A program made the position numbers and the translations under genes. From Chrysopilus asiliformis (taxonomy: Eukaryota; Arthropoda; Insecta; Diptera; Rhagionidae): a stretch of DNA of 64,000 nt. The stretch is from NCBI GenBank assembly GCA_964034945.1, contig OZ035962.1, forward strand, positions 29,415,943-29,479,942. Reading direction: 5' to 3'. How positions within the stretch are numbered: the stretch's first letter is position 1; every line of letters starts with the position of its first letter. Shown here piece after piece: positions 23,535-36,266 of the stretch. The notes beneath the pieces were generated by a model, which made no database searches, had not been told where the DNA came from, and worked only from the letters and a program-made list of their open reading frames with translations.

Positions 23535-26500
23535 TTACCCTTCAATATAGGCTTTGCAGCGGGCTGCAACCAAATGGGCGTAGTATGTTGGAGCCGGATA
23601 TGAAACTGCGCTATTGCAACGAGCGAACATATGGCACAGATTATAAGTGGCAGCTTGCAAGTCATCAATCTTAAAGTTAGCGTCATTTCTTACAACCCAG
23701 TATTTGGTGGGCCTGGCGACACCCTGAACCGCTTTGTGACTCTGTAGGAAATACTGGTATTCCTTCGGATGTCTGATAACACTATCGACGATTGTCCCAG
23801 GTGGACAGTTATGGAGTTTGTCTTCTTTGGAAACGTTAGCGCCTGGATGGAATCTCGTATGATGGCGTTTTTGAACAACGATGCATGTTAACGATGGTTT
23901 TTTGCCAGTGACCTAAAAAATATGAAATTCTAGTAACGCACATATTAAAAAAAAAATCAAAATATCTCACTTTAAAAGCACGCTCCATAGCCGCCAATTC
24001 AATATCCTTTAAATCTTTATATTGTGTATCGGAAACACCATCACGATAATAGATTATTTTGTCCGGATACTGTCCTAGTTTACTCTTGTAGAATTGTAAA
24101 TGTTGACGACAAATATTCTCCATATTTATAATCATTTCCTTTTTCGAATCCTGAATATCATAACCCATGTTAAACTGGAAAAAGTTCGGATCGTGCGAAG
24201 CTGTAACACCGACCACACTAGGGACATAGGAATTGGGCGCCGGATGAGTAACATCGGCTCCTATTAGCATAACATTAGATCCCAGGACGTTGGTTCGATC
24301 ACAGGATGCAATTGTCTGATTAATACCATTTAATTTTGCATTAACTTTTAGCAAAATGTTTATAACGGTGTTGGGATCTGATCGTCTTTCCAGCGTCTCC
24401 GCTTTTATACATTGAGTTAAAACGCCCTTCTTCAATTCCGCTGATTGCTTAATCTTTGCATAGTTATAGCCCGACAATACAACAAATACAAGTTTTACTT
24501 TTTCTTTGCTGAACTGCTCCATTTTGGTATCAATCGAATGTATAGGGTTTCTGTGATCATATCCGGTTGAATCGATTTTTACTTTTTCAATAATAATACC
24601 GACTGTTGGGGCGTGTTTTAAAAGCTATAAAATAAATATATTGAATACTTAAATTATTGTTAAACAATTTTAAATATAATACCAGATCCTTAAATCCGTG
24701 AGCTAAACTCTCCGATTGTTTATCCATTACCCAAATTGTAGTTTGTGATAATTCGGCTGGCTTCAGAAATTTAACATTTCTTAAGTCCCACTTTCCGTTA
24801 TACGGATGCAATACCTTTTTATTTTGATATTCTAAATTGGGTGATTTTATCATTCTTGCATGCACCTCGATAAAATTTCTACCCAGTGAAATTCCAAACG
24901 TTTCTATAATTGGATTCTGATTGCGATGGAAATATTCGAAAAGTTCCATGATTTTTTTCTTTCGGATATCAGTTGTAGTGGCAGCTGCCTTTATCAGAGC
25001 ACGAACTTGATTCACAGTAGCATCTTTTCTTGTCTGTCCAGCTGGCAAATAACATAACTCCAATGGTATATAAATTTTCTTGTCTGGATTGCCAATGTGT
25101 ATACACGGTAATTTGGGATACTTTAAAGTATAATTTTTATCATTGGCAAAGTATTCAGCCACGGATATATTCCGATCCGATAACATCTCAAATTCTGGGG
25201 TATTCACCAAACCATTGAACTTGCTAAAACGTTTTGTGCCAGTCGGATCGTTGTAAATTATATTGAATCCTTTCAAAATATTTTCGAGATTTTTTACTGA
25301 CCAAAAAGGCAACACTTGTTCCACATTGATTTTTGAATTCATTTTTAATAATTCAATCAAAGGAATTTCTGTAGAAAATGCCTTATGAGACACATCGATG
25401 TTGAACAAAGGTCGTTCGCCAAAAACAACCGATTGAAACAGACCCAGCCATAGATCGAATCCTTCACCCAACATTTGTTCCGCGCGTGGTCGATAAAAGC
25501 TACGCCCAGCTTTTTTCCCTTTGGCGAAACATACATCTTGGAGTACCACGTCTAAACATTGGCAAGCTTCCTTTGGCATATCGAATATACGATAGTTTGT
25601 ATAACTTGAAAAAAAATACAAGCAAAAATTTAAAAAAAAAAAACACAAACAACAATTTAAAAAAAAATACAAACAAAAATTTAAAAAAAAATACAATAAG
25701 AAAATTATAGTTTTATGATGGTCAACCCATCAATTCAAACATCAGTTGAAATAATTTTTTTATCTTCCTCTAGGCCCAAAATCAACTACAATTTCGGCTT
25801 AATCGGTGTTGGTGTTCTCAAGTTCAAGCTTTTTAAAGCGATTAAAATTAGCTAAATTCTTGGCCAAAATTTTCAAAATTTTCTTAAAAACGGCTTGAAA
25901 TATCGAAAAAAACAGTGCAACAACTATCTATAGCTATTCATTAGTTCAGTGGTTCCCAACCTTTTGCTTTCGTGACTTTTTTAAATCTTTTTTTTCAAAA
26001 AATATTTTTTGTACAATTTTTCTAAAAAATCGGCGGCTGTCATCGAGCAATTATTTGTAAAACCCCGAAATGTGCCGCAGTTAAAATTATTAAATAATAA
26101 CAGAGCGCATACTGGTTCCAAATAACCCAAAAGCTGGTATTAATTCACTTCACAGGCAGTATTTTTCGCATTGTACAGTGCATAACTAAATTCAGTTAAT
26201 AACCAAACATTTAAAATAAAAGGTTTCCGGTTTTTTAAATTGCATATCTTTTCATACGTTTCAGTCGCGTTATCATAAGCTGGGTTGACTCCCCTGCCCT
26301 ATTACTCTCTCTTCTTTTGGTTACTTTTCCCATTTTAAGGGGCTATTTGAAAAGAAAACAAAAAAACCCTTGTTATTTTAAACAAACGTTTTTTTTTCAA
26401 TTAGTGCAAATTCATGCAAAACCTGTAAACGGGTAGTAAATCTACAATACAGAAGCTTCAACAAAAATAAAATACCAGCTCAGTGACAGATATTACAATA

Positions 26501-28515
26501 AAAAAAAAAAGAAGAAAAAACTCATAGTTTTTCTTGCTAGATTCAAAATTCTAAATAAATTTTAAAATAGCACTTACTCTGCCAGAATTGTTAAATCAAT
26601 TTCCATATTATTGGTTTCTGTTAGGGTTATTTTGAATCTTTTTAAATGACGATCTCCAAACTCAGTGGGATCCACAACATCCACCTAATATTTTTTTTAG
26701 TTGTTAAAATGTATTCTAATAAATTTCAAAATTTCATACCTCAACAGTAGATTTCAGAAGATCGTACTGTAGCCTCATTGGACTGTAAACAATTGCTTTA
26801 CCATCGAAAACCAGGCATTCCTTATTAACACTTTCACGATATTTGTTAAAAGCCAAGCGCAACATTCTTTTAGGTGTGTTTGGAGTAAATTGAATGTTGT
26901 AACGATATGCAGTTGAGATTAGGTTCTCCAGGATTAGTTCCACGTAATTTACTTCGATTGGACATAATTCACCAGCAGAGCCTTCTGCTGAGGCGGCAAT
27001 ATCCGTACCAGAGGTACTGGCGGCTAACTTTGTAACTTGACTAGGACTTAGTCGGGAGCTACTACAAGAAGCCTCACCACATTGTTGTTTTCCATTGTTC
27101 TGTCCACCCTGTTTTCCGGCCCCACGTTCTTGTTGTTTCTTTTGCCCACCTTTTTGGCCACCCTGTTTTCCGACCCCACTTTCTTGTTGTTGCTTTTGTC
27201 CACATTTTTGGTCACCTTGATTTCCGGCCCCACTTTCTTGTTGTTGCTTTTGTCCACATTTTTGGTCACCCTGTTTTCCGGCCCCACTTCCTTGTTGAAC
27301 ATTTCCTCGGTTTATTTCGTCTTTCTGACTTTCTAAACTGTTCTGCGAGTTCGTCCCTGTCTCAGATTTCAAATTTAAATTAATTTTCGCTTTATGTTCA
27401 AAGAAGAGCGGTTGTATAAAGATTCGAGGAATATGTGAAGATAAAAGATTTTTTATATTCTTAAAAAGTTACAACGGAACACCTTCAAATAATTCGACAA
27501 ATAGCAAGGAAGAGGGGGAAATGGAAAAAAACCAAAGGTAAAATATGTTTCCCAATCATTTAATAACAAAAAAGGCAATGATAAGACCGACAGATAATCT
27601 CATAAATTGCAAAAATTTCTGCTTAACAATTATTTTTATCACGCATAGATAAGATATTTATTCAATTGATTTAGGACAATGTATGGCTAGATGCCCCGAT
27701 GGGATAAATGCTCCGAAGCGTGAATCTGCTAAACTAAACAATCTAGAACGAATACAAATTACTGAATATAGAACCCACACAGCTCTTAGTATGTATACAA
27801 AATTAAAAACTTACAAAAGTTCATGAGCATTGTTCTTGAAAAAATCAAATTTTAGCAACAAATGTCTGTCAGAAAATTTTTACGCGACAATTTTAATAGT
27901 AATATCATTTTTTTTGGTTATTTATTTACGTTAAATAAATAGTAACTATGTGAAGTGAGATTTTAAAAAAATCCAAAAGGTATCTATCCGTACCTACTAG
28001 GGCATCTATCCGTACCAAATTCGATTTTTTTTATCCCCCGCTGTTCTTTTCCTATTTGCTCCAAGGTTCTGAAATTTTATAGGGATATAGTTTAATAAGG
28101 AAGCTATCCTATAGGTTTAAAATTATATATGTATTAAAAAAAAAAGAATTTCACAACGTTTGTCCGTACCTTACCCTATTATGTATATGCACTGTCGAAA
28201 AACATTACTGAGTCATCCATATAAACTTTCGCCATAATACGAAATGTTGTGAAATTGAAGCTAACATTTTAATTGGAAAAGCTCTTGCGAGATATAGCAA
28301 CAAATTAAACAAAACTCACGTTTATTTTTCTTTGGTTCTTCACATCCTGTTTTTATTTGCGGCTGTTGTTGTTGCCCTGAGGTAGACTCTTTAAATTGGG
28401 AAAATTCGTCTATTCCCCTAGGGTGGTTTCTTGTTCTTTTCTCTAAATCACAACAAATAAAATTAAAATAACGATTTCACTACATGAAATTTCACATACT
28501 TTTTCCTTTTCCCAT
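23535..28515 (-). CDS. AGO2: Argonaute-2, RNAi slicer
   Basis: Loads siRNAs and cleaves target RNA in antiviral and transposon-directed RNAi. Exons: 28515-28500, 28442-28320, 27389-26740, 26684-26578, 25604-24683, 24624-23971 and 23912-23535 (2850 nt, 949 aa). The protein starts MGKGKKKRTRN, close to known AGO2 starts. A Gln-rich segment follows, then tandem units of the type GNQGDQKCGQKQQQESG, comparable to the glutamine-rich repeats of Drosophila AGO2. Then come the N domain (YNIQFTPNTPKRMLRLAFN), PAZ (VAEYFANDKNYTLKYPKLPC and YIPLELCYLPAGQ), MID, and PIWI with slicer residues in IGADVTHP, YYRDGVSD and a final YYAHLVAARC. The PIWI core looks intact, so slicing is expected. The intron before PAZ carries a hAT end fragment. 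Confidence 0.95.
25957..25990 (+). mobile_element. hAT-like terminal fragment in an AGO2 intron
   Basis: The phrase cagtggttcccaacctttt is the usual end of many hAT elements. No inverse partner was found nearby, so this is at best a solo end. Confidence 0.35.
27085..27302 (-). repeat. AGO2: Tandem protein-coding repeats in AGO2 N-terminus
   Basis: At least four in-frame units of about 18 codons with the pattern (G)K/NQGDQKCGQKQQQESGAG, the downstream units more diverged (GGQKGGQKKQQERG). The two best units are almost identical at the DNA level, which points to recent expansion or homogenisation. It corresponds in position to the variable repeat region of other AGO2 proteins. Confidence 0.85.
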
Positions 28516-29158
28516 TTTATACTTTTTCTACTATTTTTTTAAATGAAATTTCCTTTATTTTCTGATACTATTATGCGCCAAATGACTTTGAGCACTACTT
28601 CAATATGAATAATTTCGAAAGAAAATTGCACCTCTATTTATAGGTAATTTTCATTCATTATAGCGGGCGTAATCATACACAATTACAAAAATAAATGTGT
28701 ATTACCCTTAAGCTAGCATCAGACGAGCACACAAAACCTTAACACGTGTGATGACTGACGTCACGAAAAAAACTCAAAACACATTTCAAACACATCTGAC
28801 ACGACACGTCCTTACACTTGAAATGTGTTGTTATCAGACGGTGTGAAATTTTTTTCCACACAATCGGATTTTTGTCCCAAAACGTGTTAACGTCGCTAGT
28901 CTTCCCACGAAACTTTGTCACACAATTACACACTGTGTTACGCAGATTGAGTAGTTATCAGACGGAGTGAAACGTCTCAAAAGGTGTGATGATGGAAGAC
29001 ATGTGACAGCAGTCGAAATCGTCTGATTTGCTATGACACACTGATTTGCTATCAGACGGTGTGATAGCTCTCTGACATTTTGTGTACTTTCCTCGGTCAT
29101 TTTGACAAGCAATTGTGCGCTATTTTCAATTTGTGAAGAAAAATAAAATAAAATTAAA

Positions 29159-29488
29159 ATGTCAAAAAGGAAATATGAGGAGATGATGGATATGGCGATT
29201 TTGGCAGCCTATATTGTGGAAAGCAGTGACGACAACGACGACGAGTCAATGGGTCGAAAGCGCAGTTGTTGGACAAAGGATTGGGTGTCGCGTCGCGAGA
29301 AGAAGGGTTTCTTTGCCAAATTGATGGTGGAATTGCGCTCTGAAGAACCCGAATTGTATCGGAATTTCTTACGGATGTCGGTCGGCCAATTCGATAATTT
29401 GCTAACAATTGGTGAAGTCGCAGATAGAAACATAACAAAAGCTGTAATTGAATACCCGTTTGGTGATATGGCATTATTTGAAGTTTAA
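29159..29488 (+). pseudogene. Truncated PIF/Harbinger transposase (N-terminal fragment)
   Basis: The frame encodes an acidic start, then WTKDWVSRREKKGFFAKLM and YRNFLRMSVGQFDNLL, the usual N-terminal region of HARBI1-like nucleases. After about 90 codons the reading passes into the mini-me-like repeat (its aacataacaaaagct end begins near 29429) and stops. The DDE nuclease domain is absent, so the product cannot be an active transposase. Confidence 0.8.
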
Positions 29489-29665
29489 TTGAACAGCGAA
29501 CAGTTGTATCAAAATTCCACTTTGAAGTCAAAATTTCAACAAGATTTTTTTAAAATTCTCCGAATCGGATTTTGATGTATGGGAGTTTTATGTAGAATCA
29601 TATCCTAAATAACTTTTGTTCTTGGACTTTTTTGATAAGATGCACCGTTTTTAAGATATTCGCTA
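29429..29665 (+). mobile_element. mini-me/DINE-like element, copy 2, 5' half, nested in Harbinger
   Basis: Starts aacataacaaaagctgtaat and runs to about gatattcgctataac, where the family normally continues into its microsatellite. The 3' half, with the GTCY microsatellite and gggtata end, is missing. Confidence 0.75.
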
Positions 29666-29979
29666 TAACACAGTATGTGTGAAATGGCACGAATTCATGC
29701 CACTTCACACATTGGGACATTTACACACAATCTTCACACAAACCGAAAAATGTCATCACACATACCACGTTTTACACAGGGTTATCAGACGGAGGCAAAA
29801 TTCGTTTCACACACGTCAAAAAAATTGTCGTAACACAGGTTATCACACGGTGTGTAAACAAAAATTCTGTCACAATTTAAGTTATCAGACGGTGTAACCT
29901 GGTGTTACAATTTTGTGACGTCAAAATTACGTCAGTCATCACACGTGTTAAGGTTTTGTGTGCTCGTCTGATGCTAGCT

Positions 29980-31321
29980 TTAGTTGCATTATAATAATAC
30001 AAACTCTCATTCCAGATTTGATTTTTTCCATCTGTATGTGTAAACATTGTGCAATAATATAAATTCAAGTATCCAAAGGTAGAATTGGAGTTGAAGAATT
30101 TTCCAGACTTTTCTCGTTAAGTTATTCTAATTCGTGAAATCATTATTTCTGTTGCGAAATATCAATGAAAACGTGATTAAATCGAACATATCTATGTACT
30201 ATTTTTAGCACTTAACATACGTGCTTTCTCATAATTTGTTGTAGGAGAAATAATAATAAATTTTTATTCGGGGAATTACCGCTTTTGGCAAAATTAAGTC
30301 CCACAAAATAACCCCAACTTTTCAATTACTTGAATTTTTTTGGCGGCAATGTTTTGAATTTCTTTGGCGGCGTTTTAACTTTTCACTAATATGAAAGAAA
30401 AACATTAGAAAACTACAGTGTGCAAGGGCCAATCGTCAAATACTCTATATGAGGACAGACAATTTTTTTATAATTTGTATAGGAGAGGAGTGGTCCCATT
30501 AAATTTTTAAGTATGGAACGGTTATGTACAATCGTATTCTCTACTTTACTTTCGAAATTCACTTTCTGATCTGATATTCCGAAATTAAATACAGACGGGA
30601 AAGGATCATGAAGGATGAATTTTGCTATGACAAAATCAAAATATATTCAAAAATTGAAAATTTTCACTGTGTGAAAAAAACTAAAAAAATATTTACATAT
30701 ATGTACTAATATTGTAAAACCTGGTGCTCTAGTTATACACAATTCAAAATTGAGTTTGTTATATGACGTTATACAAATTATATGGATTTTATTATTGTCA
30801 ACAGTTGCATTAAAATCTGCTATGGTTTCATGTAACTTATTTGCGATCGACTAACTAGTCGAAGGAAATCTTTAGTCGACCTAAACTAATTAAACACGCT
30901 AACACTCATTTTGATGCTACTCATTTTGACGATATAAAAGTCTTTTCAGGGTAACTTGGGGTCGCTGAATCTGAATCTGGTAGTAGTTTGGCTGTACCAG
31001 TTCTACTTTTCCGACATGACTGGTAATTTATAAATTGGTTTAAATATTTATAATCAGGAAATCAACAATTCTTTTTATTTCCTTCAACTCGTTAATTTTT
31101 ATAACACCTCAAACCCCAAATCAAACACTGTTTTTGGATGTAAAACATTGAGGTTTGACCTAAACAATAAACTAGAGAGCAGCTAAACAGCCGGTTCGGA
31201 ATTGGAGTAGACAAATTTTCCCAGACTCCGACTCTTAAATCCTCTTGTGAAAATTGGCCAACTCCGATTCCGACTCCTAAAGCAATAATTTTGTTCCAAA
31301 TCCGACTCCATTCTTATGCCA
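29980..31321. other. Non-coding interval
   Basis: No gene or well-bounded element was recognised on either strand. Confidence 0.35.
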
Positions 31322-32071
31322 TAGGGTAAAGTCGGGTGAAATGGAACACTACTTTTTATTCAAATTTTTATTGCCGCATTTATTGCAAGTCATTGCAAAT
31401 GACGCGCAGGACTCGTGCGACCACAAATTACAGATGACACATTGAAGGCAGTCGTCTTTTTTTGCGTTTTCATGTACTCCTCCCCACATCCTACATAATT
31501 GTTTTTCCGAAATCTTCAGGTCCATCAGACTCGCTCATATAAATTATTTCGTCCCTTTCTTCTTCCGAGTCTTCATATTTTTGGGAAGCTGTCTTCCGCG
31601 GTTAAGATTTTTTAGATTTTTTTTTCTTGTTTTATAGGCTCCAATATTTATATGTTCCAATACACCTCCGTTTGGCTGTTCCATTTCACCCTTTTGGTTG
31701 CATTTGACATTACTGTAAATCAGAAACTAACATGTCTCGACTTGCTGCTTTTATCAATAAATTTACGTAGTGTGAATCTAACTGTGCATTTTGATGTACC
31801 CACACAATCACTTCGCCAAATACTTACCAAAAAAATTAAATCTAAAAAATCCACAAAAAAAGTTTTACGACAAAAACGATATTTTTTTTTGGTTGTTTGC
31901 TTATAAAAAATAAACAAACGTATGCAGCGTGACGATACCTTAACGCGTCGAGGTTTTCTGATATACTAAACAAACTGTTGCCGACAGCAATAGCAATTAG
32001 GTTTGACAAGTGCGAAATAGTGGGGGTGTTCCATTTCACCCTCTGTTCCATTTCACCCGACTTTACCCTAT
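31322..32071. mobile_element. DNA transposon remnant with 27-bp inverted ends
   Basis: The left end agggtaaagtcgggtgaaat(ggaaca) is matched exactly by its inverse at the right. The motif ttccatttcaccc is repeated again inside. The flanks are AT on both sides, so a 2-bp target duplication is possible. No transposase frame. The class is likely Tc1/mariner-related but not proven. Confidence 0.7.
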
Positions 32072-32122
32072 TGGAAAAAAACCTGGAACAACGAATGTAT
32101 TGAGAAGTAAAGATTCTTTTAA

Positions 32123-32381
32123 CCCTCATACTGTCCTTAAGAAAAATAACGTATGATGTCTTCGTGGGTCAAGAATGACCCATCATGACCCATTTATGAC
32201 CCATGAAGACTACAGTGCTCTTCAATGGATTAAAATATGAACAAATAGATTATTGTTTTCGGTATTCAAAAGAAATTTATTCACAGAGCCTACACCATAC
32301 AAACATTGTTTATGTAGTTGAGAAGATACTTTTAATTAAAATCGAATTTGGGTCAGAAAAGACCCGAGGACAGTATGAGAG
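32123..32381. mobile_element. piggyBac-like MITE with TTAA target duplication
   Basis: 259 bp bounded by TTAA on both sides (32119-32122 and 32382-32385). Inverted ends are ccctcatactgtcc / ggacagtatgagag. Internal palindromic blocks of the type gggtca-(a)-tgaccc lie near both ends. No coding capacity. Confidence 0.85.
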
Positions 32382-32385
32382 TTAA

Positions 32386-34150
32386 GCCGATCTTAATTTC
32401 TTTTGCTGTAACTGGATGAAAAGTTAACAGCAAGTAAAAAATAGGGAATGGCAGCATATTAATGGTAAAATCTTCGCCTACGCCGCATTTCTTTCGTTTT
32501 TTATATCCTTATAGTTATTTCATCGTCACTTTCGGAAAATAATTCCATAAAAACTTTGGTTAAAAATTGATCTATCCAAGATTTACCCGAATTGTATAGT
32601 GCTTTTGTATGATAAATTTCACGAGTATAGTGAACCATGTATGTAAGAAATGTATCATCTAATCGCTAGGTGGATAGAGCTATGTTTACTATAGATTTTT
32701 TTTGGGAGAAGAAAAACATGTTTATTTTTTTCAAAATTTGCATTTACGATGTATAACACATACTTGTATATTATGACTCCTTTTATTAAGACAGTGGATA
32801 AGAGCAAATCCCGTCTAACAGCACGAAAATTTTCTGAGCCCGATTGATGTGCTCTTAAGTGGATTCGACTGTACACAGGCTGACAAACTGGCAACAGGAC
32901 AATTTTTTTGTAGTATGGCTCAACTCTTATCAACCCGGGAGTTTTTGGAAAATGTTTTTAGGCAACATTGAGCAGTCGATATTTTTGATCAATATAATAC
33001 TGTCTATACTATGTACTACAGTAGAATCGCGAAAAGTCAAACGAAGGCTGTTGCAGTTTTCGGGAAATTCAACTTCCTGGATATTTAATTTCAAGAGTTT
33101 TAAACCCACTAAACCCAAGATTTTTTTATCTATCGGAAAACAATTCAGTAATTACGTTTATACGAAGAATCCGGCCACTTTTTAGCTATTAAGGTATACA
33201 ACGCTAAAATTTTAAGCTATACAATGGTAAAAACTTGGCAGTTCCAGTCATTGGATAATTCGGCTTTGGGATCTTCGCTATCCTCCTGTTATACTTCGTA
33301 TAAGAAAGTTGAAAAAATTTGTTTGAAAATATCGTTTAAATAGTAGATTTACAGAATTAAAAATCACTTAAAATTAATATATATTTATTATAATATATAC
33401 TCTTATTTACAATATGTATTTGAACTGAATGAGAAAATAATAAATAAAGTTTTTTTTTCTTGTTTTTGTTCAATTTTTTGTTTTTGTTAATCGAATAAAA
33501 ATTTTCTCTTTTTCGCATTTGTTACATTTTTAACACGTTTTGTTTTTCACAAATCTATTTTTTTTATATCATAATTTGGCAGTGTGATGTGTCCACTGCT
33601 ATCGTAACACATAATTTTATACAGAATTTTTACTATAAAAAAACAAACGGACTAAAATCAAATAAATTTTAATCATTTGAATATCAATACGAATGACTAA
33701 AGAGACATTTTTTCAATTCATTTCATTCATTCATACATGGAACCTACATGTGATGCGTTTTTGTTTAACAAACAAACTGACAAACATATATTCAGCAAGT
33801 CATTCATACAACAAAAAAAATAAAACCTAACATACAAACATACAAGACCACAAACATCAAAAACACAATCAGCTTTCAGCCATGCTGCCACGCATACAAG
33901 ACGCGACCTACTTTTATGTTTATGTTTTTTTTTATAATTTTCTTTGTTTCTTTTCTTGTGATTATCGTTCTAGTGTAATATGAAAATATCTTATTGGCAA
34001 ATATAAATATATGTATATAAAAGCTTTTTCTTATTCTTATCTCTTTAGAATCCTCGCTAAAAAATTTCATTTTAACATCGTTCTGTTGCATTTTCACTAA
34101 TATCGCGATTATCTCCGACCTATCGCGGAGATTATTCTAATTGAAATTCA
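32386..34150. other. Non-coding interval with probable l(3)73Ah 3' UTR
   Basis: No gene was recognised. Two pogo-like end phrases (gtggattcgactgtac near 32860 and acagtagaatcgcgaaaagtc near 33019) suggest decayed elements. The part left of 34151 should include the 3' UTR of the minus-strand l(3)73Ah gene. Confidence 0.3.
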
Positions 34151-35062
34151 TTAAAGTTCTATTTTGGGCCGATATTGAAGCCTTAGCGGCGGATCCCGAA
34201 ATCGCCATCTCGTCACGTAAACGAATTTCAGGGTGTGATCCTTGCCGAGCAGCTCATCATTGCACAAAATATCGATCTGAAAGTGGACAAAACATAAATT
34301 TGTTAATTGGGAATGGAATTTATAAAAATCGCAATTTACTTCTCGATATTTCTCCATGCCGTTAAGCACTTTCTTGGCGACGAATTTCTTCAAATGGGTT
34401 ATCGTAGCTTGGGAACTACATCGAATAAAGCGACGTTTCAAATTCTTAAAATTACTGCTAATGCATTCCAGGCAAACGTTAACTTGTTCGTCCTGCCGGT
34501 GGTAATCAGACTCCGCGTGCGCCTCATTCGCCTTATCGTCCTCGACTTCATGATTCTGAGGCTGGTCCTTCGGACAAGGCATGTTTCTGCTTTTGTAGAA
34601 GTCTCTCTCCCTGCGCATTTCATCTGCAACGGAAATTCAACAACATTAGAATGACCTAACGAAATGGGGGCTCACACTGAAGCGGAGCCCCCGCTGGACT
34701 ACTTACTTTCTTGTAAATTCGGTACCAGTTTGTACACAATATCCTGCATAGTCCGATCGAAGCTAATATATTGGAGTGGATGTGACTGGTGGATGACATT
34801 TTCACAGGTCGGACACGTCTTTTTCTCCTCCAGGTGCTTCACAAGGCAACTCTTGCAAACTGTAGAACGGAAAACAAACATTAGTGAATCGATTATCGAT
34901 GGGAGTTAATGGGAAATTGGATTAGCAATGAGTAAAACGATGGAAAATTAAATTACATGTGTGTAAACATTCGGTTACTGTAGTCGCGTCAATAAAGTAG
35001 CCACCGCATATTGTGCATGTTATGTGGGTATTTAGCGTTATTAGTTTTATTTTCCGCTCCAT
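34151..35062 (-). CDS. l(3)73Ah: PCGF3-type Polycomb RING-finger protein l(3)73Ah
   Basis: RING partner in a variant PRC1 complex that ubiquitinates histone H2A. Exons: 35062-34957, 34859-34707, 34623-34340 and 34276-34151 (669 nt, 222 aa). The RING finger runs from residue 16: [20 protein letters not shown], then [11 protein letters not shown] and CPTC. The [20 protein letters not shown] segment after it is typical of PCGF proteins. Exon 3 carries a linker with [16 protein letters not shown] and the start of the ubiquitin-like RAWUL domain ([19 protein letters not shown]). Exon 4 completes it ([20 protein letters not shown]). All residues of the RING look present. In Drosophila this gene is next to tra. 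Confidence 0.95.
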
Positions 35063-36266
35063 TATAACGATCCAGAGCCACTTAAATGAAATTGCATTGC
35101 ACTCGGGGAAAACTCAGCTAGGACAGACGGATCCGTCAAGTTTCGATTGTTTAATTTATTTGTGTAGCCGATTTCTCGGATTAATTTTTATTGCGCATCA
35201 TTGCGCTTGATTTTCCCGTACTATTCTTTATTCTCTGCTAATTACTTTTAACGAAAAATACCGAAATAAACAGGAACTTTATCTGAATTTGACTAACAAG
35301 CATTCTGGCCTTATGACGAGGCTGGCTCGCTCTCTTTCCTTTACATCTATGCATCTCCCTCACTCTTACGGTGTTGTTGTTGGACCTGCGCAGTAAACCA
35401 CTAGTGCGAATGCGATGACATGAACCATTGCAGTCCAATTTAGATCGTGTGTGGAGGGTATACGGGACAGAATTGGTTCCCACACACTAATTTTAGCGAC
35501 CTCAGAGGTTCATCTGAAGTACTGCATACAGAGTACACTCCACCGTTACACATGTGAAGTACTGTTTAGATTTAACGCAGGACTTCTTTTTAATCCGCAC
35601 TAGAGTGACTATAAAAACTAGAGTGTGCCCATCAGAAAAAAGATTTCGAAAATTTTGTTCAAAAAATCCACAGATTTTTTAAATAAGTAAATATATTTAA
35701 AACTTTTAAAGCCCTTGATACAGGGAAACTGTACTTAAATGAATCGATAAAAACATTTTTCGTTCAAATTTGTGATAATGACCAAAAAATCTGAAAATGA
35801 AGTAAATACCCGTAGTGTTCCAAATTGGAAAACGGTATCCCCAACTTTTGGAGTGACAGCATGTTGTAGGATATGCGTGAGCGTTTATTCCCTGCTTTAC
35901 GCTTCTCGTTATTTTTTTCTATTAATGGTTTTGAAGTATCTTTAACGGTTTTAGAGATATTTGAAAAAATAATTTTTTTTACATAGTTAAATGTTGCAGA
36001 GGAAAGTTTTGTATTGAAGTTTTGTATTGTTAAAGATTGTCAGTTAAAGGGGTTAGTGTCGCTTAGTGGATCTCACACTGAGTTGTTGCGCCAAAAATAA
36101 TTTTTTTTTAATAAAGTGGATTATAAATTGTTTATAAGAAAGTCATGTGCTGCTCACATCAGATACTTTCTATTAGATTGCGTTTCAACTAAAGGGATCT
36201 GTTTTCCCAAATAAGAAACATTTCCCAGCGGCTACCTAAGCAATTGCGAATAATAGAATTACAATA
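35063..36266. other. Non-coding interval upstream of l(3)73Ah
   Basis: No gene seen. About 35715-35800 is similar to 44345-44410 (shared 'aaactgtacttaaatgaatcgat' type sequence), so a diverged dispersed repeat is present. Confidence 0.35.

Larger units (their letters stand above)
28711..29979. mobile_element. PIF/Harbinger DNA transposon, interrupted
   Basis: Inverted ends of about 50 identical bases start agctagcatcagacgagcac at both ends. A TTA duplication flanks it (28708-28710 and 29980-29982), the usual PIF/Harbinger target. Many repeated 'ttatcagacggtgtg' phrases lie inside both subterminal regions, possible transposase binding sites. A transposase start is at 29159, cut by a mini-me-like insertion at about 29429. 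Confidence 0.9.

Noticed and set aside
27082..27336. Leu/Phe-rich plus-strand frame opposite AGO2 exon 3
   Set aside because: It is the antisense of the Gln/Lys-rich AGO2 repeats. The hydrophobic repeats follow from codon complementarity.
29159..29488. Reading the Harbinger ORF as a domesticated host gene
   Set aside because: It sits inside intact terminal inverted repeats with a target duplication and is truncated by another repeat.
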